This document shows, in pieces, positions 8,626 to 15,838 of a stretch of DNA of 19,487 bases. Under the pieces are notes generated by a model. That model did no database searches and was not told the DNA's origin. It worked only from the letters and a program-made list of their open reading frames with translations. Every line of letters starts with the position of its first letter. Positions within the stretch are counted from its first letter, which is position 1. The position numbers were made by a program, and so were the translations under genes. The stretch is from positions 1 to 19,487 of the forward strand of contig JAISCU010000251.1 in assembly GCA_031265345.1 (NCBI GenBank), written 5' to 3'. The stretch is from Bifidobacteriaceae bacterium. GTDB lineage: Bacteria; Actinomycetota; Actinomycetes; Actinomycetales; WQXJ01.

Positions 8626-8925
8626 TCACCTCGCCCGGAGGACCGGCCCCCGGCTTCGGATATGGCTCAGCGCCAGGACTCTGACGGTCGTAGCGCTGAC
8701 CCGGTACCAGATGAGGTACGGGAATCCCGGCACCCCCACTCGCCGCGCCCCCACGACCGCATTCTCAGCATGCAACAAAGGGAAGTCGCCGAGTCCGACA
8801 ACCGTTTCCTGGGCAGCGTCCACGAAGCGGCGGGCGACTTCTGGACCGGCCTGCCCCAGGTACCACAACGCGGCATCCGAAAGGGCGTCGGAGAACTCGG
8901 GGGCCGGGACTACTCGGTAGGTCAT
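8626..8925 (-). CDS. ParE/RelE-superfamily toxin
   Basis: Toxin of a second type II toxin-antitoxin pair, 99 aa, about the usual length of the RelE/ParE fold. The pattern fits a plasmid-stabilisation protein: MTYRVVPAPEFSDALSDAALW at the start, then ARRFVDAAQETVVGLGDFP, GARRVGVPGFPYLIWYRV and a final strand VRVLALSHIRSRGP. The lack of an obvious RelE catalytic triad and the GFPYLIWY stretch favour the ParE branch (gyrase poisoning), but RelE-type mRNA cleavage cannot be excluded. The ATG at 8925 overlaps the stop of the upstream antitoxin gene (ATGA), so the two are translationally coupled in antitoxin-toxin order. Confidence 0.85.
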   Translation of the reverse strand: MTYRVVPAPEFSDALSDAALWYLGQAGPEVARRFVDAAQETVVGLGDFPLLHAENAVVGARRVGVPGFPYLIWYRVSATTVRVLALSHIRSRGPVLRAR

Positions 8926-9164
8926 CGGAGCTTGGATCGGATGGCCTCAAACTCCTGATCGACGTCGCGCCCGCGCGACGGATCGGCCAGCATCGCGGCC
9001 TCTCGCTCGTCAATCACCTGCCGAAGCTGTTCGTCCGTCATCCTGGGCAGCACGGAGTCAGGAACGGGCGGGTAGGGCAGCGATTCCTCGACGCGAACCA
9101 CCAACTCCAATTTGTCTTCCACCGGCAATGCCTCGACTTCGCGCCACAGCGTCTCGCTCACCAT
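8922..9164 (-). CDS. Addiction-module antitoxin (PF09720-like)
   Basis: Antitoxin partner of the ParE-like toxin, 80 aa. The sequence LWREVEALPVEDKLELVVRVEES and the later DEQLRQVIDEREAAMLADP match the pattern of the putative addiction-module component family, short acidic helical proteins encoded before ParE-like toxins. It is predicted mostly helical, with a C-terminal toxin-binding segment (VDQEFEAIRSKLR). The ATG at 9164 follows a -10-like TAGACT by 6 nt on the minus strand, suggesting a leaderless transcript. Its gene overlaps the toxin start by 4 nt. Confidence 0.82.
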   Translation of the reverse strand: MVSETLWREVEALPVEDKLELVVRVEESLPYPPVPDSVLPRMTDEQLRQVIDEREAAMLADPSRGRDVDQEFEAIRSKLR

Positions 9165-9170
9165 TGTCTC

Positions 9171-9211
9171 AGTCTACGCAGGCGCACGGGACGGCCCGAG
9201 GGTTGGCCGTC
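9171..9211 (-). promoter_or_regulatory. Candidate promoter and operator of the second toxin-antitoxin pair
   Basis: On minus, TAGACT (9176-9171) lies 6 nt before the antitoxin ATG and fits a -10 box of a leaderless transcript. A 7-bp inverted repeat, GACGGCC at 9190-9196 and GGCCGTC at 9205-9211, overlaps where a -35 box would sit and could be the site for autoregulation by the antitoxin-toxin complex. No good -35 hexamer is visible. Confidence 0.35.
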
Positions 9212-9327
9212 GGAGTGAAGCTCGCCGACGACCCCGGGCTCCGGATGTGATCTGCGTAGTGGTTCAAGCCCATCTCGCCGACGGCGTTGATGGCACACCA
9301 CAATCCACCGAGCGAACGGAGACCACC

Positions 9328-9621
9328 ATGTCCTCCCAGACCACATCCCGGCCCGTTGACGCGCGCCGCCTGGAAGATGCCCTCCTGGCCGCTCTGCCTG
9401 GCTGGCGAGAGGCCGATCGACATGCCCTCGCCGAGGCGATCCGGCAGGACTCTGGGCGAGCGATGCGCGCGTGGGCGGCCAGGGGGGAAATCGCGCCTCC
9501 ACCGCACGAAATCCAGATGGGACTGCTCCAGCAAGTAGTCGAAGTGCTGACGGCCGCGACGCAGGCGCCCGCCTCGATTCACGAGTGCACCCCGAACCAG
9601 AACAAGGGCGGTGCCCTATGA
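9328..9621 (+). CDS. Small hypothetical protein coupled to the HerA/VirD4-like ATPase
   Basis: No family recognised for this 97-aa soluble protein. Residues 10-55 read as amphipathic helix (ARRLEDALLAALPGWREADR, then ALAEAIRQDSGRAMRAWAAR), and a second helix follows around MGLLQQVVEVLTAATQ. The C-terminus is polar. The ATG at 9328 is chosen because GGAG lies 6 nt upstream; the frame is open further upstream but without a better start. The stop codon overlaps the start of the ATPase gene as ATGA, so the two proteins are translationally coupled and probably act together. It could be an adaptor or regulator of the ATPase; this is inference from position only. Confidence 0.65.
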   Translation: MSSQTTSRPVDARRLEDALLAALPGWREADRHALAEAIRQDSGRAMRAWAARGEIAPPPHEIQMGLLQQVVEVLTAATQAPASIHECTPNQNKGGAL

Positions 9622-11996
9622 CCGGGTTCACGCCAGCGCGGGCGGAGTCGCCCGGCACCGTGGAGCAGTCTAGGGAGCGCCGGCTCCGCTTCGTCTTCAC
9701 GGGCCTGGTGGAGTCACCAGCGCCGTTCAAGGCCTCGGGCCTGGCGCGCGAGAACCTCTACAACGCGGTCACTGAGGAGTCGCCGGGGTTCCTGTTCGGG
9801 CTGGTGGAGAGCCCATTCGGCAACTGGGGCTGGGTCGAGGGCCCGGTCACTGAGGACACGATCGAGGACGTGCGGTACGCCTTCGGCCCGATCGGCATGA
9901 TCGATGTGGCTGAGGCAATACGTCCATTGCCGACCCCGGTCCTCGAGGTCGCCCCGATCCGAACCGAGCCGGATGACGTCTTCGCAGGCCTCGAACCGAT
10001 GGCGTCCGACGCGGCCACTCCGCCATTCCGCAAAATGGTGGGCGGCCGCGACGCCGTCCCGCAAGGCGTCCAAGACCCGATGTGGGACTTCTTTCAGTGC
10101 GCCAAAAACGTGCCTGGAGCTGCGATCCTGACGCTGCTGTCGCCCGCTTCGGACCTTGAGCAGTCGATGGCCGACTCCTATTGGAGGCCCGCCTTCCACG
10201 GCGGTTCCAACACCGAGTGGCAGATGTGGCGCGGCACCAAGATGATCCGAGCGCGGTCCTTCCTCTGCTCGGCGACCGGCCGCATACCGACTCGGATGCG
10301 GGCCGAGCGGAAGATCATGTCGCAACGGATCGGATTCACTGAGCTTTCGGAGGCGGATCGGGCCGAGCTGCTCGAACCCACTGCGGACACATTGAACGGG
10401 TTCGCGGTGCCCTTCGGGGTCTACCGTTCGCTGGTGGCGCTGCCTGCGGCGGGCGTGGGCAGGCACGTGCCAGGCGTGCCCACTGTGAAGCCGCCGGCCA
10501 TGACCGTTCCCCTCGACGTCAGCCCAACACGGACCGCGCCGTCCGTCCGGCTGGGCGAAGCCGTGGCCTCCGACCAGACACGGTTCGTGATCGGCCAGAG
10601 CCCAGAAGACAAACGGCGGCACACGCAGATAATCGGACAACCGGGATCCGGCAAGACGACCATGCTGGTGAACGATTGCGTGCAGTACACAGCGAACGGC
10701 ATCGGCTTCGTCTACCTGGACCCGCACGGCGACGGCTCAAGGCGGGTCCTGATGGACGCCGGGTCCGATTGCCGCTCGCGCCTGTGGCTGGTGAACCATG
10801 GCGACGCGGATCACGTGGTGCCCGTAAACCCGCTGGCGGCCCCCACGGCAGAATTGTTCGCGCGAGCGGTGTCCTTGAACAACGACATGCTGCGTCGCTG
10901 GATCGACCCGAAAGGTGAGGGGTTTTGGGGCGAGCGGGCCACCAGGACGTTCACCCTGGTAGCGACTGCCTGTTGGCACACCGGCGACGTCTCGCTGCCG
11001 ATGGTCGCGGAGATCGTCTCCGACCAGGAACTCTGCCGACGCCTGGCGAAGCGCGTGGAGCCCGTCCGGCCCGCGCTGGCCCGCCAACTCATGGCCGAGT
11101 TGGGAAACCTGTCGAGCTCCGGTTCGAGGGATCTGTTCTCCTGGATGGGGTCGCGCCTGGGGCAGATCCGCAACTCCCCCGCCCTCGCGAGGATCCTCGG
11201 CACCGGGGCGAACGCGATCGACATGGCCGGCCTGATGGACCGCGGCGAGGGGCTCCTGGTCGACCTGGGGGCATCCCACCTGGGGCCCGATGCCGTGCGC
11301 CTGCTAGAGATGTCCTATCTAGTCCTTATCGACTTGGCCAAGAACCGTCGAGAGCGCCGGGACCGGGCGTTCGGCGCCGTGGTCGACGAGGCCCACACGG
11401 TGCAGATCGGTCCGCTCGCCTCGCTGCTGGACGAGGGCCGGAAGTTCGGGGTCTTCGTCGAGGCCGCCCACCAGCGGCTGGACCAGTTGGACCGTCCGAT
11501 TGCGGACGCCCTGGAGGCCGACGCGGGTACGTTCGTCTGCCTGCGCACCGGTATCAAGGACGGCGCTCGGGCGTCGATCCGCCTGCGCGACTGGCCGGTC
11601 GGCGACCTGACCCGCCTGCCAGCGTTCCAGGCCGCTGCCGTGGTCTGCCGCGACGGCGCTCCGACGCAGCCGTTCACGCTGTTCATCGACCCGCCCAAGA
11701 CCTATTCGGGCACCGATGCCGCCCGGCGGGAGGAGTTCGCGCAGCAAGTTGCCGCAGAAACAGTGACCGCACTGTCTGTGCCGTACGCGGCCCTCGCGCC
11801 AGTCTCCGCAGACAACGTGGCCGGTGTGCTGGCACGGCGGGCGGACCCCAGCCGCCACGCCCGGATCGCGGCGCTCGGGGACGGCCAGAACTCCAGCCAA
11901 GCCCTGTTGACCAGGATCGCGGGGGACATCACGGCCCTCGCCGAGGCGAAGCGGGCGGCGGCCCCTTTGGACGCCGCCGACGACGAGCCCTTCTGA
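9618..11996 (+). CDS. HerA/VirD4-type P-loop ATPase (DNA-translocase-like)
   Basis: Predicted hexameric motor ATPase of the HerA/FtsK/VirD4 group, 792 aa. Walker A is GQPGSGKTT (residues 340-348), preceded by RRHTQIIG as usual in this group. Walker B is AVVDEAH with D590 and E591. Other family features are LDPHGDG shortly after Walker A, a LLVDLGASHLG strand, and GVFVEAAHQRLDQL with DAGTFVCLRTG near the end. The first roughly 300 residues match no domain I can name and have no transmembrane helix, which argues against a standard membrane-anchored conjugation coupling protein. The ATG at 9618 overlaps the 97-aa gene stop. No relaxase, VirB-type or nuclease gene is nearby in the window, so a defence or DNA-processing motor is as likely as a transfer ATPase. 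A hairpin follows the stop directly. Confidence 0.85.
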   Translation: MTGFTPARAESPGTVEQSRERRLRFVFTGLVESPAPFKASGLARENLYNAVTEESPGFLFGLVESPFGNWGWVEGPVTEDTIEDVRYAFGPIGMIDVAEAIRPLPTPVLEVAPIRTEPDDVFAGLEPMASDAATPPFRKMVGGRDAVPQGVQDPMWDFFQCAKNVPGAAILTLLSPASDLEQSMADSYWRPAFHGGSNTEWQMWRGTKMIRARSFLCSATGRIPTRMRAERKIMSQRIGFTELSEADRAELLEPTADTLNGFAVPFGVYRSLVALPAAGVGRHVPGVPTVKPPAMTVPLDVSPTRTAPSVRLGEAVASDQTRFVIGQSPEDKRRHTQIIGQPGSGKTTMLVNDCVQYTANGIGFVYLDPHGDGSRRVLMDAGSDCRSRLWLVNHGDADHVVPVNPLAAPTAELFARAVSLNNDMLRRWIDPKGEGFWGERATRTFTLVATACWHTGDVSLPMVAEIVSDQELCRRLAKRVEPVRPALARQLMAELGNLSSSGSRDLFSWMGSRLGQIRNSPALARILGTGANAIDMAGLMDRGEGLLVDLGASHLGPDAVRLLEMSYLVLIDLAKNRRERRDRAFGAVVDEAHTVQIGPLASLLDEGRKFGVFVEAAHQRLDQLDRPIADALEADAGTFVCLRTGIKDGARASIRLRDWPVGDLTRLPAFQAAAVVCRDGAPTQPFTLFIDPPKTYSGTDAARREEFAQQVAAETVTALSVPYAALAPVSADNVAGVLARRADPSRHARIAALGDGQNSSQALLTRIAGDITALAEAKRAAAPLDAADDEPF

Positions 11997-12023
11997 GCCG
12001 CCCGCCCTCTTGCGGGGCGGCTC
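11995..12023 (+). terminator. Hairpin terminator of the ATPase transcript
   Basis: A perfect 9-bp inverted repeat (GAGCCGCCC at 11995-12003, GGGCGGCTC at 12015-12023) with an 11-base loop begins inside the stop codon of the ATPase gene. TCCCCC follows instead of a T-run, as is common for GC-rich actinobacterial hairpins. It separates this two-gene unit from the TIR gene. Confidence 0.55.
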
Positions 12024-12026
12024 TCC

Positions 12027-12092
12027 CCCAAAATCATCGGTCTCCGCACAAACCGCCACCACGAGATCGTCCAGGTCGGTGCGGAGGTCTTC
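12027..12092 (-). pseudogene. Possible relic of an IS982-like transposase N-terminus
   Basis: Read on minus, this stretch encodes EDLRTDLDDLVVAVCAETDD, similar to the N-terminal pattern (TDLDxLLTALYVKxDD) that I recall for actinobacterial IS982-type transposases. Only about 20 codons are preserved; no further transposase sequence follows, as the frame then enters the ATPase gene antisense. It may mark an old insertion or a recombination scar. The similarity is short and could be chance. Confidence 0.25.
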
Positions 12093-12257
12093 AAACTGTC
12101 CGGTCGTTGCAGGAATTCGCCCTTGACGAGCGCCGACGCTACACACGTTGCGCCCAGCAGGTCACGCCGGTCTACCCAACGCCTATCGGAACCGACCACT
12201 CAGATAGCCAGGGAGTCGCGATCCGCGCCGAGCGAAGCCCTACGGGTCCACGACATG

Positions 12258-12324
12258 GCCAGCCGGCCAAAGCCGATGCAGGACCGGCTGGCGATAGACT
12301 CGCCCCGTGCTGTGTGGGCATAAT
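12258..12324 (+). promoter_or_regulatory. Candidate promoter and palindromic operator of the TIR gene
   Basis: A TAGACT box (12295-12300) and a CATAAT box (12319-12324), 18 bp apart, resemble -35 and -10 elements. Transcription would start about 8 nt before the ATG, giving almost no leader. Directly upstream lies a 9-bp inverted repeat (GCCAGCCGG at 12258-12266, CCGGCTGGC at 12284-12292; 17 bases between), ending 2 bp before the -35 box, a position suited to a regulator. Both are predictions from sequence only. Confidence 0.4.
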
Positions 12325-12338
12325 TGTGAGCCTCGATC

Positions 12339-15146
12339 ATGAAGTGGGACTACTTTGTCAGCTACGCCCACGAGGATCGCGAGGACGTAAAAGGGCTGGT
12401 CGATGCAATCGAGTCCCTGGGAGCGCGGTGTTTTATCGACTACCGAGACATTCCCCCTGGCAGCCAGAACTACCGCACGGAACAAGCGCGGGCGATCCGG
12501 TCCAGCGAGACCATACTTTTGATCGTGTCACGGCACAGCCAGGCATCGACGGAAGTCGCAATGGAGCTTCGGTACGCCCACGAGAGTGGCCGACGCAAAG
12601 TCGCAGTGTGGCGGTCCGAGAGGGTCGACGACCTCAGCGAGGACATCGCGTTTCTCTTGACGTCGGTCCAACGGATTGAGTGGCCGCCCGGCGCGGCGGC
12701 GGTGGACATCGCGCAAAAGATCACGGCCTCCGCTACATTGGCTCAGTTGCATCAACGGCTCGCCGATTACAGTTCAGTCAGCGACACGCTCCGGGCGGAT
12801 CTGGAGTCTGTTTTCCGCCGAATCGACGCAAATGAACGGGCGGCGGCTATGGCGGAGATCGGCACCGTGGCTGCAGCAGAGATCGGTCACCTTTGGCGCG
12901 AGTATCGTCTCGGGCCGACACCGCAGGACTTGAGCCAACTGGTGTCTGGTTGTCGCGACCATTTCGAGCACGAGGCCCTAATCGCGGCGTTCAGCACGGT
13001 GGCCCACAACGTCCGAACGGGAGCGTTGAAGCCCCCGACGCTTGAGACGTTGACGACGACCCTTGAGGCATTGATGCTGGCGGTTAGCACGATCAGGTCC
13101 GACCGGTGGGGCACTGACTTGCTCACCCCACGATTGCGGCGCTCCGCGCAGTTTCTGACCGGCCTGCTCAACGAGGCAGGATGGCTGGTGGGATCGCAGC
13201 TCGCGCCCCGGCCCGATGTGGTCTACCTGTTGTTCGAGAAACCAGCTGGGGACGAGAAACGCTACCTGGAACTCCTCGCGGGCGACGATCCCGCAACCGT
13301 GGGGGCGCTGGCCGAAGGGGCCCTCGGAACAATCATCTCTTCGCCCCGTGTTCGGACATCCACCAGATTCCTGGTGGTAAGTGGGCAAGAGTGTGGCTTT
13401 GCTCCCCGGTCGAAGCTCATGACCCTCCATGACTTCGTCCGTCGTTTCACGGGTCTGAAGCCCGCCCAGAACGACCTGCGCGATGCACCCAAACGTGGAT
13501 CCCCGTCAGCGGACCTGCGGCGCGCCTTGGCGCAAGGAGCGACCAACTTGTTCTTGTACGGAGGGCCCGGCACGGGAAAGACCGCTGCGCTCCATGACCT
13601 CGCCGAGCACGGCTGGCCCGGAGCACCGATGTTCCGCTTCCATGTGGACCTCGCCGATGCCGCGCCAGGCCGAGCCGACGAGTACTTCGATGCGTGCCTG
13701 CGCGAGCTGTTCCCCTGGGAGAATCGTGATCGGGCTAGAGGGCTCGCATCGTTCCTGGTCCGCAGCGGCGAAGCCGCCCTGGCGGTCGACTCCGTCGAAT
13801 TGCTGGCGAACGCCGCCCGCCCCAAGCAAGCGGCCAACGCATTCGCGCGCCTGTGCTTGTTCCTCAGCCACGAATCCACGGTGTTCTTGGCTGGCAGGGG
13901 TGCCGCCATTCGCGACGCCGCAGCCATCCGCGACTTCCTGATGTCGACTCCATCCACCACCGATCGCCTCGCCCAGGTTATGAGGACCCGTGGCGTCGAC
14001 TCTGCCAGCCTGCCGCGGTTCCGAATGATCCGTGCCCGGCGAAATGCTGTATCTGTCGCGAATCGCAGCCGACGAAGCGAATTCACCGAAGCGCTGCGCT
14101 CCGCCATCTCCGACGACCAAGAGCACCGCGCCTCCAGGCGCCTCCATGAGGTCATCGGAGACGGAACTCTCGACAAATGGCTGCGGCTCCCCCCGCTGAC
14201 CCGAGACTCCGTCATGGCCGCCGCCATCGGCTGCATGCCCGAGTCGCATGCCACCATCGGTTTCGACGCCGACTGGTGCCCCGGGGCCAACCATGACAGG
14301 TGCTTGCTGGAATTTCGGGCGGCCGTCGACTACGTCTCGGCGGCAACTTCCGGCGACGCGCGCCGATGGGCCAACGTTCAAGTTGGGGAAGGCACACGCC
14401 GCTACGTCAGGCTGTTGTCGGTGATGCTCGCCCCAGAGACCCGCGCGGACCCGCCGCTATCCCTCGTCGGACCGCCCGGCGCAGTGATCGCGATCCTTCA
14501 CGAGGAGCCGATCCGCCTGGACGTCCGATCGGTTACCGTCTCCGATTACGGCCGGTTCTTGAGCTGCCTGCCCCGCTGGCTGCCGACGGCAGACACCGAG
14601 ATCCGCGATCATGTCGACCTGCTGCGTCCGTTCACTGCGAGATTGCCGAGCGGCTACTTCGACGATCCCGGCCATGCAGCATACCCGGCCACGACTGTGA
14701 GCTGGTGGGGCGCGCGCGCCTACGCGGAGTGGAGTGGCACGCGCCTGCCAACTTCGCTGGAGTGGGAGATCGTCGGTCGCGGCTGGGACGGACGCATATT
14801 CCCGTGGGGCGACGACCCTCTGGCGGATCGCATCAACTGCGCCGAGACCCTGGCGGGCCGTCCACTTGTCGACTACAGCGCTTGGCGCGACGCGATGCGG
14901 CGCAACGAAGTCGCTACCGCCAACGCCCGGCCGTCGTGCGCGCCAAGCCTGAATAGCAGCGTTACCGGCTGCGTCGACATGGTTGGCAACGTTTGGGAGT
15001 GGACCCAGACAACCGTTGGACAGTTCCGGGTGATCGCGGGCGGCTCCTACGACAATCCGCTAAGGGCCTGCACGCTGTCATCGCGCGGAACGTACCGGCC
15101 CGACGGGCGAAGCAATGCCGTCGGTTTCAGAGTGGTGACGCCATGA
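12339..15146 (+). CDS. TIR - P-loop NTPase - FGE-sulfatase-like fusion, candidate defence protein
   Basis: Large multidomain protein of 935 aa. Residues 1-130 form a TIR domain (DYFVSYAHEDRE, CFIDYRDIPPG, ILLIVSRHS). Its TEVAMELRYA helix provides E76 at the position of the NADase catalytic glutamate, so NAD+ cleavage is a plausible effector activity. Residues 131-390 are uncharacterised; 281-373 look like a separate alpha/beta unit. A P-loop NTPase follows, with Walker A GGPGTGKT (408-415) and a Walker-B-like ALAVDS (D484), suggesting a STAND-like switch. From about 720 to the end lies a formylglycine-generating/C-type-lectin-like domain: VSWWGARAYAEWSGTRLPTS, MVGNVWEWTQT, VIAGGSYDNP, GFRVV. 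Only one of the two active-site cysteines of true FGE seems present, so this domain probably binds a ligand. ATG at 12339. It overlaps the next gene by 4 nt. An anti-phage role is inference from the architecture. Confidence 0.85.
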   Translation: MKWDYFVSYAHEDREDVKGLVDAIESLGARCFIDYRDIPPGSQNYRTEQARAIRSSETILLIVSRHSQASTEVAMELRYAHESGRRKVAVWRSERVDDLSEDIAFLLTSVQRIEWPPGAAAVDIAQKITASATLAQLHQRLADYSSVSDTLRADLESVFRRIDANERAAAMAEIGTVAAAEIGHLWREYRLGPTPQDLSQLVSGCRDHFEHEALIAAFSTVAHNVRTGALKPPTLETLTTTLEALMLAVSTIRSDRWGTDLLTPRLRRSAQFLTGLLNEAGWLVGSQLAPRPDVVYLLFEKPAGDEKRYLELLAGDDPATVGALAEGALGTIISSPRVRTSTRFLVVSGQECGFAPRSKLMTLHDFVRRFTGLKPAQNDLRDAPKRGSPSADLRRALAQGATNLFLYGGPGTGKTAALHDLAEHGWPGAPMFRFHVDLADAAPGRADEYFDACLRELFPWENRDRARGLASFLVRSGEAALAVDSVELLANAARPKQAANAFARLCLFLSHESTVFLAGRGAAIRDAAAIRDFLMSTPSTTDRLAQVMRTRGVDSASLPRFRMIRARRNAVSVANRSRRSEFTEALRSAISDDQEHRASRRLHEVIGDGTLDKWLRLPPLTRDSVMAAAIGCMPESHATIGFDADWCPGANHDRCLLEFRAAVDYVSAATSGDARRWANVQVGEGTRRYVRLLSVMLAPETRADPPLSLVGPPGAVIAILHEEPIRLDVRSVTVSDYGRFLSCLPRWLPTADTEIRDHVDLLRPFTARLPSGYFDDPGHAAYPATTVSWWGARAYAEWSGTRLPTSLEWEIVGRGWDGRIFPWGDDPLADRINCAETLAGRPLVDYSAWRDAMRRNEVATANARPSCAPSLNSSVTGCVDMVGNVWEWTQTTVGQFRVIAGGSYDNPLRACTLSSRGTYRPDGRSNAVGFRVVTP

Positions 15147-15451
15147 GCGAACAGCGACGCGCGCGGATGGTCACCCGCGCTCACACCGGCGGTGGCCAGG
15201 ACGGACAGGCCAGCATCTACCAACTGATCCTGCAGGACGGCGAAGTCCTCCTGTGCGACTACATTGAGATCGCATCAGACGGGTTTCGAACCTTCCTTGA
15301 GGGAGAGGAAGCATGGTGCACCCGTAGTCCGGACCGCCGAGATTGGGCGACCTACGTCATCCCGATCCGGGAGTTCTCTCCGCTTGAACTGCTCGGCATC
15401 GCGCCCCAGGAAGATGACGAGGCGGACCCTCTGACCCAGTTGTGGTTTTGA
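15143..15451 (+). CDS. Small protein coupled to the TIR-NTPase-FGE gene
   Basis: Unrecognised 102-aa soluble protein. The first 25 residues are basic and polar; the rest alternates short strands and turns (ASIYQLILQDGEVLLCDYIE, WATYVIPIREFSPLELLGI), suggesting a compact beta-rich fold, and the C-terminus is acidic (QEDDEADPLTQLWF). The ATG at 15143 overlaps the stop of the TIR gene (ATGA), so it is translationally coupled to it. The arrangement suggests a partner, inhibitor or trigger-recognition subunit of the large protein, but nothing in the sequence shows which. It ends 19 bp before the converging methyltransferase fragment. Confidence 0.7.
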   Translation: MSEQRRARMVTRAHTGGGQDGQASIYQLILQDGEVLLCDYIEIASDGFRTFLEGEEAWCTRSPDRRDWATYVIPIREFSPLELLGIAPQEDDEADPLTQLWF

Positions 15452-15470
15452 CCGCCCGATCCGTCGCGAA

Positions 15471-15833
15471 TTACTCCTCCCATCTTCCGCAGACGAACTC
15501 GAAAGTGTCCTGGAAAGCCACATGATCGGCGCCGCCCATCCGTTGCTCAATCTCAGCGAGTCCGGTGGCCAGCTCCGCGTCCGAATACGTTGACAGCAAC
15601 GACATGAACCGATCCCGAACCATCCCGAGCCATCGTGCCGTCGGGATCGTCAGGCCGTACCCGTGCCGCTGCCGATTCACCACTAGTCCCGCCGCAGACA
15701 TTGCCCGTGCGATGTCTCCGGGGTCGGGCTGAAGCTGAGTAAATCTCTCCAGCGCGGAATCAAACAAAGGGTAAGCGATAGCTGTAGGCAACATGATCAC
15801 TAACAGATGCCCTCCCGGTCGCAACATGGACGC
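15471..15833 (-). pseudogene. SAM-dependent methyltransferase, C-terminal fragment split by an IS
   Basis: C-terminal 120 codons of a class I methyltransferase whose N-terminal part lies beyond the insertion sequence at 17144-17563. The fragment begins at the junction with ASMLRPGGHLLVIMLPT, the conserved post-motif of Methyltransf_11-type proteins (loop-Arg-Pro-Gly-Gly-strand), and continues to WEE and the stop at 15471. Joining both parts with one copy of the duplicated target gives an uninterrupted frame reading GTIASL then ASMLRPGG, exactly as expected for this family. A start inside the IS end (15863) could in theory give a 130-aa product, but it would lack the SAM-binding motif and should be inactive. 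Confidence 0.85.
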
Positions 15834-15838
15834 TAAGG
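15833..15838. repeat. Left copy of the direct repeat flanking the IS
   Basis: CTAAGG occurs at both borders of the insertion sequence. The minimal target duplication consistent with GG-ending inverted repeats is TAA (15834-15836); the outer bases match because the element ends resemble the flanking host bases. Confidence 0.7.

Larger units (their letters stand above)
12024..12338. other. Intergenic gap upstream of the TIR gene
   Basis: No complete gene is supported in this gap between the ATPase hairpin and the TIR gene. It holds a short relic resembling an IS982-type transposase N-terminus on minus (12027-12092). Near the right edge it holds a 9-bp inverted repeat and a candidate promoter for the TIR gene. 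The part from about 12100 to 12250 shows nothing I can identify. Confidence 0.5.

Noticed and set aside
9618..11996. Conjugation coupling protein of an integrative conjugative element
   Set aside because: No membrane anchor in the N-terminus, and no relaxase, VirB4, integrase or attachment site in the window.
10925..12679. 584-codon plus-strand open frame overlapping the ATPase and TIR genes
   Set aside because: Arg/Pro/Gly-rich out-of-frame translation crossing the stop of one real gene and the start of another, with no domain pattern.
13262..14381. Long minus-strand frames within the TIR gene
   Set aside because: They oppose a protein with coherent TIR, P-loop and FGE motifs and show no motif themselves.
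14499..15146. Catalytic formylglycine-generating enzyme
   Set aside because: The fold signatures are present, but only one of the two active-site cysteines seems to be there, and the domain is fused to TIR and NTPase modules, so a binding role is more likely.
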